Source of the DNA: Pseudomonas sp. ANT_H4
Lineage (GTDB): Bacteria; Pseudomonadota; Gammaproteobacteria; Pseudomonadales; Pseudomonadaceae
DNA: 64,000 bases
Reading direction: 5' to 3'
NCBI RefSeq assembly: GCF_008369295.1
Contig: NZ_VOBG01000018.1
Coordinates: 1 to 64,000, forward strand
Positions within the stretch are counted from its first letter, which is position 1, and each line of letters opens with the position of its first letter. The notes under the pieces were generated by a model. It worked only from the letters and a program-made list of their open reading frames with translations, ran no database searches and was not told the DNA's origin. The translations under genes and the position numbers were made by a program. Below are positions 25,380 to 34,736 of the stretch, piece after piece.

Positions 25380-28300
25380 ATGAAAAGAATGCTGATTAAC
25401 GCAACTCAACCCGAAGAGTTGCGTGTTGCACTGGTAGACGGCCAACGCCTCTACGACCTGGACATCGAGTCCGGTGCACGCGAGCAAAAGAAGGCCAACA
25501 TCTATAAAGGCCGGATTACTCGTATCGAACCAAGCCTTGAGGCTGCCTTTGTCGATTTCGGCTCCGAGCGCCACGGCTTTCTGCCCCTCAAAGAAATCTC
25601 CCGCGAATACTTCAAGAAAGCCCCTGAAGGCCGCGTGAACATCAAGGACGTCCTGAGCGAAGGCCAGGAAGTCATCGTTCAGGTGGAAAAAGAAGAACGT
25701 GGCAACAAGGGCGCCGCCCTGACCACCTTCATCAGCCTGGCTGGCCGCTATCTGGTTCTGATGCCGAACAACCCACGTGCTGGTGGTATTTCCCGCCGCA
25801 TCGAAGGTGAAGAGCGCAACGAACTGCGTGAAGCACTGAACGGCTTGATCGCTCCGGCCGACATGGGCTTGATCGTGCGCACTGCCGGCCTGGGCCGCAG
25901 CAGCGAAGAAATGCAGTGGGACCTCGATTACCTGCTGCAACTGTGGACCGCTATCAAAGAAGCGTCCCTGGATCGTTCCGCGCCGTTCCTGATCTATCAG
26001 GAAAGCAACGTGATCATCCGCGCCATCCGCGATTACCTGCGCCAGGATATCGGCGAAGTGCTGATCGACAGCGTTGAAGCCCAGGACGAAGCCCTGACCT
26101 TCATCCGCCAGGTGATGCCGCAGTACGCCAGCAAGATCAAGCTGTACGAAGACAGCGTCCCGCTGTTCAACCGTTTCCAGATCGAAAGCCAGATCGAGAC
26201 CGCTTTCCAGCGCGTCGTTGAACTGCCTTCCGGTGGTTCCATCGTTATCGATCCGACCGAAGCCCTGGTGTCCATCGACATCAACTCGGCGCGCGCCACT
26301 AAAGGCAGCGACATCGAAGAAACCGCACTGCAGACCAACCTTGAAGCCGCCGAAGAAATCGCCCGTCAGTTGCGCCTGCGCGACATCGGCGGCCTGATCG
26401 TCATCGACTTCATCGACATGACCCCTGCCAAGAACCAGCGCGCCGTGGAAGAGAAAGTCCGCGAATGCCTGGAAGCCGACCGTGCCCGCGTACAGGTTGG
26501 CCGCATCTCGCGCTTCGGCCTGCTGGAAATGTCCCGTCAGCGCCTGCGTCCTTCGCTCGGCGAAAGCAGCGGCATCGTTTGCCCGCGCTGCAACGGCACC
26601 GGCATCATCCGTGATGTTGAATCGCTGTCCCTGGCGATCCTGCGCCTGATCGAAGAAGAAGCCCTGAAAGACCGCACTGCCGAAGTCCGCGCCCAGGTGC
26701 CGATCCCGGTTGCAGCCTTCCTGCTCAACGAAAAACGCAACTCGATCACCAAGATCGAACTGCGCACCCGTGCCCGCATCGTCATCCTGCCGAACGATCA
26801 CCTCGAAACGCCGCACTTCGAAGTGCAGCGCCTGCGTGATGACAGCCCGGAAGCACACGTCAATCTGTCCAGCTACGAAATCGCTGCTGCCGCTGCCGAA
26901 GTGGAAGAAGTCCAGCCAGCCGCCGCGACCCGCACCCTGGTTCGTCAGGAAGCGGCCGTCAAGACCGCACCGGCCCGTGCCAACGCACCGGTTCCGGTTG
27001 AAGATGTCGCCCCGGTTGCAGCACCTGCCGCCCTGCCGGAGCCAAGTCTGTTCAAGGGCCTGGTGAAGTCGCTGGTCAGCCTGTTCGCCACCAAGGAAGA
27101 GCCTGCTGCTCCAGTTGTCGTCGAGAAGCCGGCCACCGAACGCCCTGCTCGCAATGAAGAGCGTCGCAACGGTCGCCAGCAGAGCCGCAACCGTAACGGT
27201 CGCCGTGACGAAGAGCGCAAGCCTCGCGAAGAACGTGCTCCGCGTGAAGAACGCGCACCACGTGAAGAGCGCCAGCCACGTGAAGCCCGTGAAGAAACTC
27301 CGGTCGTAGCCCGCGAAGAACGTGCGCCTCGTGAAGAACGTGCACCGCGCGCACCTCGTGCACCTCGTGAAGACCGCAAGCCTCGTGGCGAGCGTGAAGA
27401 ACGTGTGCGTGAACTGCGCGAACCGCTGGATGCCGCTCCGGCCGTCGCCGCTGTTGCTTCGACCGAAGAACGCCCAGCTCGCCAGCCGCGTGAAGAACGT
27501 GCTCCACGTGCACCGCGTGAAGAGCGTCAACCTCACGCCGAGCAGGCTGTTACCGCCAGCGAAGAAGAAGAACTGCTGTCCAACGAAGAGCAACTGCAGG
27601 AAGACGGTCAGGACAACGCCGAAGGCGATCGTCCACGCCGCCGCTCCCGTGGCCAGCGTCGTCGCAGCAACCGTCGCGAGCGTCAACGTGATGCCAACGG
27701 CAACGTGATCGAAGGCTCCGAAGAAACCGGCGAGGCTAACGAAGCCAACGACGACGACAGCGAACCAACCAGTGCCGAACTGGCCGCTGGCCTGGCCGTT
27801 ACCGCTGCCGTTGCCCGCTCGGTCATCAGCGCACCCGCTGAAGCCCAAGCCAACGAGCAGGCTGAACGCGCCACTGCTGCCGTACAGGAAAACGCTGTAG
27901 TTGAGACGCCAGTCGTCGAAGCGCCAGTCGTTGAAGCCTCGACGCCTGCGGCTACTGAAGTGGAAGTTGCGCCAATTCGCGAAGTTCGCGAGCCTCAGCC
28001 TGAAGCCGAAGTGGTATCCGAGCCTACCGTTGTTGTTGAACAACAGCCGGCCGTTGAAGCCGCTGTCGAAACGCCAGTGGTCGAAGCAACCCCAGAAGTG
28101 CGTGAAGTTCGCGAAGAACAGACTGCCTTCCAATGGACTGCCGAACCCGCCGCCGCTTTCGAAGCACCAGCGCCTGCCCCGGTAGAAGAAACTCCAGCGC
28201 CAGTTGCTGAAGTCATCGCCGCCGAGCCAGTAGTTGTTGCAGCTCCGGTCGTCGAAGAAGCGCCAGTGGTTACCGAAGTTGCCGCTCCGGTGATTGAAGC

Positions 28301-28571
28301 TCCGGCCAGCGCCCTGACCGAAAATGGCCGTGCACCAAACGACCCGCGTGAAGTGCGTCGTCGCCGCAAGGAAGCCGAACTGGCTGCCGCTGCTGCTCCA
28401 GTAGCTGCACCGGTTGTCGCTGAAGTGGTCGAGGCTCCTGCCCCGGCAGCCGAAGCCGTGGTTGAGCACACTACCCCCGCCATCGACGAGAACCTGCGTT
28501 CCGTTGAGGAAGTGGTAGAGCACAACCCACAAGCCCTGGAAGAAGAGCACGAGCCTAAACCCCTCGCCTGA
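25380..28571 (+). CDS. rne: Ribonuclease E
   Basis: This 1063-residue endoribonuclease organises the RNA degradosome and matures rRNA and tRNA. The start MKRMLINATQPEELRVAL equals the E. coli start. The S1 domain (about 36-120), the catalytic region with two Mg-binding Asp residues (in VSIDINSAR and LIVIDFIDM) and the zinc link CPRCNGTG (near residue 404) are all intact. After about residue 520 the protein is low-complexity: an Arg-rich RNA-binding region with repeated REERAP units (27230-27560), then a long Glu/Val/Ala/Pro-rich tail. The tail should hold short partner-binding motifs for the helicase and other degradosome proteins. Confidence 0.97.
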   Translation: MKRMLINATQPEELRVALVDGQRLYDLDIESGAREQKKANIYKGRITRIEPSLEAAFVDFGSERHGFLPLKEISREYFKKAPEGRVNIKDVLSEGQEVIVQVEKEERGNKGAALTTFISLAGRYLVLMPNNPRAGGISRRIEGEERNELREALNGLIAPADMGLIVRTAGLGRSSEEMQWDLDYLLQLWTAIKEASLDRSAPFLIYQESNVIIRAIRDYLRQDIGEVLIDSVEAQDEALTFIRQVMPQYASKIKLYEDSVPLFNRFQIESQIETAFQRVVELPSGGSIVIDPTEALVSIDINSARATKGSDIEETALQTNLEAAEEIARQLRLRDIGGLIVIDFIDMTPAKNQRAVEEKVRECLEADRARVQVGRISRFGLLEMSRQRLRPSLGESSGIVCPRCNGTGIIRDVESLSLAILRLIEEEALKDRTAEVRAQVPIPVAAFLLNEKRNSITKIELRTRARIVILPNDHLETPHFEVQRLRDDSPEAHVNLSSYEIAAAAAEVEEVQPAAATRTLVRQEAAVKTAPARANAPVPVEDVAPVAAPAALPEPSLFKGLVKSLVSLFATKEEPAAPVVVEKPATERPARNEERRNGRQQSRNRNGRRDEERKPREERAPREERAPREERQPREAREETPVVAREERAPREERAPRAPRAPREDRKPRGEREERVRELREPLDAAPAVAAVASTEERPARQPREERAPRAPREERQPHAEQAVTASEEEELLSNEEQLQEDGQDNAEGDRPRRRSRGQRRRSNRRERQRDANGNVIEGSEETGEANEANDDDSEPTSAELAAGLAVTAAVARSVISAPAEAQANEQAERATAAVQENAVVETPVVEAPVVEASTPAATEVEVAPIREVREPQPEAEVVSEPTVVVEQQPAVEAAVETPVVEATPEVREVREEQTAFQWTAEPAAAFEAPAPAPVEETPAPVAEVIAAEPVVVAAPVVEEAPVVTEVAAPVIEAPASALTENGRAPNDPREVRRRRKEAELAAAAAPVAAPVVAEVVEAPAPAAEAVVEHTTPAIDENLRSVEEVVEHNPQALEEEHEPKPLA

Positions 28572-28586
28572 TTCCATCGGCCACTA

Positions 28587-28622
28587 AAAAGCCCCGACTG
28601 AGTGATCAGGCGGGGCTTTTTT
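28587..28622. terminator. Terminator after rne
   Basis: AAAAAGCCCCG (28587-28597) pairs with CGGGGCTTTTT (28612-28622), followed by T. The genes converge here, so it can also end the leftward mocA transcript. Confidence 0.85.
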
Positions 28623-28636
28623 ATGTCTGGCGATTG

Positions 28637-29221
28637 TTACCGGAAATGCAGCAACCCTGGCACATCTACATCCCACAATACCCCAGGATCATCGACCGGC
28701 ACTTCTCGCACTAATGCCTGGGCAAACAGCGGTTTCGCCCCACGATCGCCAGTCAATGCCATTAATGCAGGACCAAAGGAGCGACCAAAGCCAACCGGGT
28801 GACCGTACTCACCGCCCTGAACGGGAACACTGATGCCATCTTGCCCAAGTCCCGTAACCACCTGCTCGATACTCGACGGCAGGATAAACGGCATATCCCC
28901 CAACACCACCAGCCAGCCAGTGGCTGAAGCACTGGCCGACACCGCCGCTGCGATGCTGTCGCCCATGCCTGCTGAACGCAAAAGGAGCACCTCACAACCA
29001 TAAGCCTGTGCCAGACGAATAACCTCGCTTCGATCCGGCGACGTCACCACCCAACGCCTTGCAACGCTGGGCGGTAGATTTACCAGCACCTGCTCAATCA
29101 TCGGTCGTATCACCCCATCACGACCCACGCAAGGCGCCAGCAACTTGTCCTGATCCGCCACAGCCCGAAATCGGCTGCCTTGTCCTGCTGCCAGGACAAT
29201 GGCTGTGATTGAGCCCGTCAA
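28637..29221 (-). CDS. Molybdenum cofactor cytidylyltransferase-like protein (MocA type)
   Basis: The 194-residue nucleotidyltransferase has the N-terminal motif IVLAAGQGSRF and the conserved VVLGDMPFILPS and GHPVGFGRSF segments of MocA/MobA-like enzymes. MocA adds CMP to molybdopterin to make the MCD form used by xanthine-oxidase-family enzymes. It overlaps the XdhC-like gene by four bases and shares an operon with a molybdenum hydroxylase, so a dedicated cofactor role is likely. Confidence 0.82.
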   Translation of the reverse strand: MTGSITAIVLAAGQGSRFRAVADQDKLLAPCVGRDGVIRPMIEQVLVNLPPSVARRWVVTSPDRSEVIRLAQAYGCEVLLLRSAGMGDSIAAAVSASASATGWLVVLGDMPFILPSSIEQVVTGLGQDGISVPVQGGEYGHPVGFGRSFGPALMALTGDRGAKPLFAQALVREVPVDDPGVLWDVDVPGLLHFR

Positions 29222-30204
29222 CTGACTGCCACCTGCAACGGTTTCTTTTGCAACAAATCAATCCCGTTCTTGATGGAGACAATCTCCGCCATCAACGACA
29301 AAGCGATCTCCGCCGGGGTATGGCTACCGATATGCAAACCGATAGGGCCATGCAGGCGAGCGATCGCATCCGTCGTCAACCCCAGGGCTGCCAAATTGTC
29401 CCGACGCTTCTGACTGTTGACCCGCGAACCCAAAGCACCAATGTAGAACGCCCTAGAGTTCAGCGCCGTGAGCAGCGCCATATCGTCCAGGCGCGGATCG
29501 TGGGTCAGCGCGACGATGGCCGTGCGCTCGTCAGTCTGGATATTGAGCACCGCGTCATCGGGCATACCTGGCACGAAGCGCCCGTGCTGTTCTTCCCAGC
29601 CATAGACGAACTCCTTGCGCGGATCGCAGATCAGCACTTCGAAATCCAGCAACCGAGCCATTTCTGCCACGTAGCGCGACAACTGTCCGGCACCGATCAA
29701 CAGCAAGCGCCAGCGAGGGCCGTAAATGGCCCGCAGGCGCTCACCGTCAAAACTCACGGTGTCGGTCTTGTCTGCGGGGCTCAAGATGACTTCGCCGGTC
29801 GCCAGGTCCAACTCTCTGGCGACAACCTCATGGGCCTCACAGCGTGCCAGCAACTCGGCCACCCAACCCGCATCGGTCACCCGCTCCTGCGTGAGACGCA
29901 AGGTTCCGCCACAAGGCAGACCAAAACGTGCTGCGTCATCTCGCGTGACGCCATACGTCACCAGTTGCACTGGCGGCCCATCGTCGGGCAAGCGACCGTC
30001 CTGCAAACGGGCGATCAAATCGTCTTCAATGCACCCGCCAGAGACCGAACCAATCACCACCCCATCGCCCCGCAAGGCCAACATGGCCCCCGGTGGGCGC
30101 GGCGCACTGCCCCAGGTCTGGACCACGCTGTACAGCACCACCCGCTGCCCAGCCCGGCGCCACTCCAGCACGCTGCGCAAGACGTTCAGATCGACACTGT
30201 CCAT
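29218..30204 (-). CDS. XdhC/CoxI-family maturation factor
   Basis: The 328-residue protein starts MDSVDLNVLRSVLEW, overlapping the stop of the large hydroxylase subunit (ATGA). It has the N-terminal XdhC domain (VQTWGSAPRPPGAMLAL, SGGCIEDDLI) and a C-terminal Rossmann domain (LLIGAGQLSRYVAEMA, YIGALGSRVNSQKR). XdhC proteins bind the molybdenum cofactor and help insert its sulfurated form into the target enzyme. Its place between mocA and the hydroxylase genes fits this exactly. Confidence 0.88.
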   Translation of the reverse strand: MDSVDLNVLRSVLEWRRAGQRVVLYSVVQTWGSAPRPPGAMLALRGDGVVIGSVSGGCIEDDLIARLQDGRLPDDGPPVQLVTYGVTRDDAARFGLPCGGTLRLTQERVTDAGWVAELLARCEAHEVVARELDLATGEVILSPADKTDTVSFDGERLRAIYGPRWRLLLIGAGQLSRYVAEMARLLDFEVLICDPRKEFVYGWEEQHGRFVPGMPDDAVLNIQTDERTAIVALTHDPRLDDMALLTALNSRAFYIGALGSRVNSQKRRDNLAALGLTTDAIARLHGPIGLHIGSHTPAEIALSLMAEIVSIKNGIDLLQKKPLQVAVS

Positions 30205-32528
30205 CAGCCCTTCGTCTCCTGCTGCCAACCCTGCAATTGATAACGGACCGGCAAATTACGGATACGCTTGCCCGTAGCGGCGAAGATTGCATTGCACAGC
30301 GCCGGTGCAATCGGCGGCACACCCGGCTCACCGACACCACCCAACGGTACATCGCCTTTTGGCGTGACCAGGTGCACGGCGATTTCCTTGGGCGCCAGGG
30401 ACATGCGAGCCACTTCGTACATATGGAAGTTGTCCTGCTGGACCTTGCCGTCCTTGAAGCTGATTTCTCCCAGCACCGCATTGCCCAGCCCCATCACGCA
30501 AGCCCCCTCGAACTGCGAGCGGATGCGCTCCGGATTGATCTGCGGGCCACAGTCAACGGCAATGTCCGCCTTGTGCACGATCAGGGTGCCGTCGTCTTTG
30601 ACTTCCACCTCGATCACCGCTGCCACGTAGGTAACGAAACTGTAGTGCACCGCCAGCCCCAGCCCACGACCCTTGGGCAGCTTGCGGCCCCAACCAGCGG
30701 CTTTGGCAGCGGTTTCCAGTACGCCACGCAAGCGTGCGGTGTCGATGGGGTAGCGCTCTGGCGATTCGCCATAGTTCCACTCATCACTCAAGGTCTTGGG
30801 ATCGATCTGACGATCCGGGCCCAGCAATTTCAGCTGGTACTTCAACGGGTCTTGACCCGCATTGTGGGCCAATTCATCTACAAAGCTCTGAATTGCAAAG
30901 CCGTGGGGGATATTTGATACCGAGCGGTACCAGCCAACCCGGGTATGGGCCACCGCTTCAGGGTTTTCCAGGCGCACATTGGGAATCGCGTAGGCCATGT
31001 TGGTAAATCCCATGCCCAGTTCGAATGCGGCCTCATGGTTCATGCCGGGGGCAAACAGCGCAGTGATGCTCGGCGCCACCGTGCGGTGCAGCCATCCCGA
31101 CGGCATGCCGTCCTTGTTCAGGCCGGCCTTGAGGTACTCGGCGGACACGGTATGGAAGTAGGAATTGTGGATATCGTCCTCACGCGTCCACTGCACGCGC
31201 ACCGCCTTGCCAGGAAACGCCTTGGCCAGGATTGCCGCTTCAACGATGAAGTCGGGTTTGGACTTGCGACCAAAACCACCACCCAACAGCGTGACATTCA
31301 ACGTGACGTTATCGAACGGTAGCCCTAGCCGCTCAGCGATTCGCTCACGACTGACTTGTGGTGCCTGGCTTGGCGCCCAGGCTTCGCACTGCCCCTTGTC
31401 GAATCGGGCGATGGCCACCATCGGCTCCATCGGCGACTGAGCCAGGTGCGGCAAGTAGTAAGCGGCTTCGAGGGTGCTGTCGGCGTCGCTCAGGGCCTGA
31501 TCGATACTGCCGGTGTTGCGCACCACTTTGCCGGGTTTCAACGCGGCCGCTTCCAGCTCCTTGCGGTAGTCGATGGAGTTGTAGCCGGCGTTGATGCCGT
31601 CATCCCAAACAATCTGCAAGGCTTCGCGACCCTTGATCGCCGCCCAGGTATTGCTGGCGACAACTGCTACGCCGCCCAAAGGCTGGAATTCCGACGGCAA
31701 AGGCCGGCTTTCGATTTCCAGCACGTTGAGCACACCCGGAACCTTCAATGCCGCGCTGGCATCGAAGGATTTGACCTTGCCGCCATAGACCTTCGGACGG
31801 GCAATGGTGGCGAACAACATGCCGTCGAAATGCACGTCGGCACCATACACCGCGCGGCCGTTGACGATGTCGGCACCGTCGATGGCTTTGGTGCCTTCCT
31901 TGCCGATGTAGCGAAACTCCGACGGCTGCTTGAGCCGCAAACCGTCGCGAGCCGGCACCGCCAGCGCACCGGCGGCAGCGGCCAGGGCACCATAGCCCAG
32001 CTCGCGGCCGCTGGGCTGGTGAATGACTTTATGCAATTGCGCGCGGCACTCGCCCACCGGGACTTTCCACTGCTCGGCAGCGGCCTGCTCCAGCATGGTC
32101 CGCACGGTAGCGCCGCACCGACGCATTGGCTCATACCAGTGACGCATGCTGCGTGAGCCGTCGGTGTCCTGGTTGCCGAAACGCACTTCGTCACCCGAGG
32201 CCTGCTGAACCTTTACGAGCGCCCAATCGGCGTCCAATTCATCGGCCACTACTAGGGTCAGGCTGGTGCGCACGCCCTGGCCCATTTCCGAGCGGTTACA
32301 GATCACGGTGACGGTGCCGTCGGTGGCAATACTGACGTAGACCTTGGGGTCGTCGATCACGCCATTGGGCATGGCGTCGCCACCGTATTTCTTCACCGCG
32401 TCTTCGGCAAACGCGTCGGGCAAACCCCAACTGGCGGCGATAACCAGAGCACCGGTGACGCCAACGCCTGCGAGGAAGCCACGGCGGCTGAGGTTGTTCA
32501 GTTTGAAATCATTGGGCAACTGGCTCAT
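30204..32528 (-). CDS. Molybdopterin-binding large subunit of a molybdenum hydroxylase (IorB-like)
   Basis: The 774-residue protein belongs to the xanthine-dehydrogenase/aldehyde-oxidase group, closest to the beta subunit of isoquinoline 1-oxidoreductase. The start MSQLPNDFKLNNLSRRGFLAG carries a twin-Arg motif (R15, R16) and a hydrophobic stretch ending in AFA, so it is probably exported by Tat with its small subunit bound. Motifs include GGGFGRKSKPDFIVEAA and VGEPGVPPIAPAL with the base-catalyst Glu region. Substrate is unknown; N-heterocycles or aldehydes are likely. It overlaps the FeS subunit gene by four bases. Confidence 0.87.
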   Translation of the reverse strand: MSQLPNDFKLNNLSRRGFLAGVGVTGALVIAASWGLPDAFAEDAVKKYGGDAMPNGVIDDPKVYVSIATDGTVTVICNRSEMGQGVRTSLTLVVADELDADWALVKVQQASGDEVRFGNQDTDGSRSMRHWYEPMRRCGATVRTMLEQAAAEQWKVPVGECRAQLHKVIHQPSGRELGYGALAAAAGALAVPARDGLRLKQPSEFRYIGKEGTKAIDGADIVNGRAVYGADVHFDGMLFATIARPKVYGGKVKSFDASAALKVPGVLNVLEIESRPLPSEFQPLGGVAVVASNTWAAIKGREALQIVWDDGINAGYNSIDYRKELEAAALKPGKVVRNTGSIDQALSDADSTLEAAYYLPHLAQSPMEPMVAIARFDKGQCEAWAPSQAPQVSRERIAERLGLPFDNVTLNVTLLGGGFGRKSKPDFIVEAAILAKAFPGKAVRVQWTREDDIHNSYFHTVSAEYLKAGLNKDGMPSGWLHRTVAPSITALFAPGMNHEAAFELGMGFTNMAYAIPNVRLENPEAVAHTRVGWYRSVSNIPHGFAIQSFVDELAHNAGQDPLKYQLKLLGPDRQIDPKTLSDEWNYGESPERYPIDTARLRGVLETAAKAAGWGRKLPKGRGLGLAVHYSFVTYVAAVIEVEVKDDGTLIVHKADIAVDCGPQINPERIRSQFEGACVMGLGNAVLGEISFKDGKVQQDNFHMYEVARMSLAPKEIAVHLVTPKGDVPLGGVGEPGVPPIAPALCNAIFAATGKRIRNLPVRYQLQGWQQETKG

Positions 32529-32995
32529 GCCTTGGCTCCCTGCAGGTGCGTGGCGGCCTGGCGGATCGCGGTCTTGATCCGGTTGTAAGTGCCACAACGG
32601 CAGATATTGCCGACCATCGCCTCTTCAATCTGCTCGTCGCTGGGATTGGGGTTGGTTTTCAGCAACGCGGTGGCGGACATGATTTGGCCGCCCTGGCAGT
32701 AGCCGCATTGGGCCACGGCGGTGTCCAGCCAGGCTTGTTGAACCACTTGGCCGACAGGGTCAGTGTGCAGGTTATCGATGGTGCTGATGTTCTGGCCCTT
32801 GACCGCGCCAATCGGGGTGATGCAACTGCGGGCGGGCGAGCCGTCGATATGAATGGTGCACGCGCCACACAGGCCCATGCCGCAGCCAAACTTGGTGCCG
32901 TTGTAACCGGCCACATCGCGGATGGCCCACAGCAGCGGCATATCCTCGGTGACGTCCAGTTGATGGTCTTGACCGTTGAGCTTCAGGGTAATCAT
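32525..32995 (-). CDS. 2Fe-2S subunit of the molybdenum hydroxylase (IorA-like)
   Basis: The 156-residue electron-transfer subunit starts MITLKLNGQDHQLDV. It carries a plant-type 2Fe-2S motif CGMGLCGAC plus a distal Cys, then a second cluster domain with CGYCQGGQIM and ICRCGTYNRI. No FAD subunit follows, so electrons probably pass to a periplasmic cytochrome as in other IorAB-type enzymes. It is the first gene of the operon; a 7-bp inverted repeat GTGAAGA-N4-TCTTCAC at 33099-33116 upstream could be a regulator site. Confidence 0.9.
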   Translation of the reverse strand: MITLKLNGQDHQLDVTEDMPLLWAIRDVAGYNGTKFGCGMGLCGACTIHIDGSPARSCITPIGAVKGQNISTIDNLHTDPVGQVVQQAWLDTAVAQCGYCQGGQIMSATALLKTNPNPSDEQIEEAMVGNICRCGTYNRIKTAIRQAATHLQGAKA

Positions 32996-33205
32996 GGGCA
33001 CGCCCGCATATTTATGGGTTATGGGGTCGAGCAATCTGCCGCCAGGGGTAGAGTAGAGTTGGTACACGCAGATTGACTCAGGCTAGTCAGGCTCTCTTGT
33101 GAAGACGGATCTTCACCGGGCCTTTTATAAACAGCGTCTATAGAGCGATAAACAAACATCGTTAGCCAGCTAAGTTAACCCAGCAAGCAGAGCGGTGTGA
33201 AGAGT

Positions 33206-33229
33206 AAAAAAAACCCTGCAATGCAGGGC
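33206..33229 (-). terminator. Rho-independent terminator after murB
   Basis: On the minus strand CCCTGCATTGCAGGG is followed by eight T. It ends the comEC-to-murB operon about 27 bases after the murB stop codon. Confidence 0.9.
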
Positions 33230-33255
33230 TTGATTCACTCTTGAAGAAGCGTAGC

Positions 33256-34275
33256 TCAATAGCGATTGGGCTCCATTTCCAGATCAACCTGGAAGCGCTG
33301 GGCAATGTCCTGCTGGATTCGTTGCGCCAGATTGGAAATTTCCAGGCCCGTTGCCCCGCCGTAATTGACCAGCACCAGGGCCTGCAAGCGATGCACGCCG
33401 GCGTCGCCGTCGCGAAAGCCTTTCCAACCGGCCTTATCAATCAACCAGCCAGCTGCCAACTTCATCTGCCCACCCGCCTGAGGGTAGGCCACCAGATCCG
33501 GGTACAGTGCCTGCAACTGGGCAGCCAAGGCCTGGGAAACCAAGGGGTTCTTGAAAAAGCTGCCGGCATTGCCCAGCACCGCCGGGTCAGGCAGTTTCTC
33601 CCTACGAATGCTGCAAATCGCCCGACTGACATCGCTTGGCGTCGCTTGGGTAATCCCCTGCTCGGCCAAACGCTGTTGCACCGGACCATATTCGAGCTTC
33701 AAGTGCACAGCGCGACTCAAGGCAAAACGCACCCGCAGGATCAACCAGCGCCCGACTTCATGTTTGAACAAGCTATCGCGGTAGGCAAAGTTACATTCGT
33801 CCAGGCTGAAATCCCGCAACTCGCCGGTCTGGCGATCCAGCGCGGTGAGGCCGGCAAACATGTCCTTGATCTCCACACCGTAGGCGCCAATGTTCTGCAT
33901 CGGCGCCGCGCCGACCGTACCGGGAATCAGGCTGAGGTTTTCCAGGCCGGAAAAACCGTGCTCCAGGGTCCATAACACAAACGGATGCCAGGCTTCACCA
34001 GCTTCGGCTTCGACAACCACATGAACGCCATCATCGTGCACCACCCGAATACCCTGGGTGGCCATGCGCAACACCATGGCCTTAATGTCCCGGGTCAGCA
34101 GCAGGTTGCTGCCGCCGCCAATCACCAGCAACGGCAATTGTTGCCCGGCAGCGTAGGCCAGGGCTTCACGGACATCGGCATCACTGCGGGCCTCGGCAAA
34201 CAACTGGGCACGCACATTGATACCAAAGCTGTTGAATGCCTTGAGCGAAACCTGCGCCTGCACTTGCAAGGTCAT
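33256..34275 (-). CDS. murB: UDP-N-acetylenolpyruvoylglucosamine reductase
   Basis: The 339-residue flavoenzyme makes UDP-N-acetylmuramate. It is the type I form, with the FAD-binding segment PLLVIGGGSNLLLT, the NIGAYGVEIKD motif, the Tyr-containing CNFAYRDSLFK and the catalytic Ser in NAGSFFKNP. It overlaps the phosphatase gene by four bases and is the last gene of the operon. Confidence 0.95.
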   Translation of the reverse strand: MTLQVQAQVSLKAFNSFGINVRAQLFAEARSDADVREALAYAAGQQLPLLVIGGGSNLLLTRDIKAMVLRMATQGIRVVHDDGVHVVVEAEAGEAWHPFVLWTLEHGFSGLENLSLIPGTVGAAPMQNIGAYGVEIKDMFAGLTALDRQTGELRDFSLDECNFAYRDSLFKHEVGRWLILRVRFALSRAVHLKLEYGPVQQRLAEQGITQATPSDVSRAICSIRREKLPDPAVLGNAGSFFKNPLVSQALAAQLQALYPDLVAYPQAGGQMKLAAGWLIDKAGWKGFRDGDAGVHRLQALVLVNYGGATGLEISNLAQRIQQDIAQRFQVDLEMEPNRY

Positions 34276-34736
34276 AACCGCCCCTTCAATTCAATCACCA
34301 ACAAATCACAGGCGTGCTCGATCAGGTCCAGGACCCGTTCGAAGCCTTGCTCGCCCTCGTAGTACGGGTCTGGCACCTCGTCCACCGCCGAGTCGTAACG
34401 GCGCAGAAACAGGTCCAGATCCGCCTTGCCTTGAGCAGGCTGCATGGCCTTAAGGTTATGCAGGTTGCTCTGGTCCATGGCGAGGATCAGGTCATAGCGG
34501 ACAAAATCAGCACGCGACACCTGCTGCGCGCGCTGAGCCGACAGGTCGTAGCCCCTCTGTAGCGCCGCGCGCTGGCTGCGCTTGTCCGGCGCCTTGCCAA
34601 TATGCCATTCGCCGGTGCCAGCCGAGGCGACTTCAACCTGCCCAGCCAGCCCGGCTTCGCGCAATTTATGGCGCAGTACACCTTCAGCGGTGGGCGAGCG
34701 ACAGATATTGCCCAGGCAGACGAACAAAACCTCCAT
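34272..34736 (-). CDS. Low-molecular-weight protein tyrosine phosphatase
   Basis: The 154-residue phosphatase has the signature C7LGNICR13SP at its N terminus and the general acid in VPDPYYEGEQGF. Bacterial relatives control exopolysaccharide or LPS processes. It is translationally coupled to kdsB (shared base) and murB (ATGA). The conserved place in a cell-envelope operon hints at a role there, but targets are unknown. Confidence 0.93.
   Translation of the reverse strand: MEVLFVCLGNICRSPTAEGVLRHKLREAGLAGQVEVASAGTGEWHIGKAPDKRSQRAALQRGYDLSAQRAQQVSRADFVRYDLILAMDQSNLHNLKAMQPAQGKADLDLFLRRYDSAVDEVPDPYYEGEQGFERVLDLIEHACDLLVIELKGRL

Noticed and set aside
27230..27560. Short direct repeats that look like a CRISPR array
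   Set aside because: They are in-frame codons for REERAP units of RNase E, with no constant spacers.
25215..28577. 1120-residue open frame opposite rne
   Set aside because: It is the antisense of a strongly codon-biased gene; the protein is a Phe/Gly/Arg-rich repeat string with no domain, and rne on the other strand is certain.
33099..33116. Terminator upstream of the molybdenum hydroxylase operon
   Set aside because: GTGAAGA-N4-TCTTCAC is a stem without a proper T-run and no gene ends here; a regulator site is more plausible but unproven.
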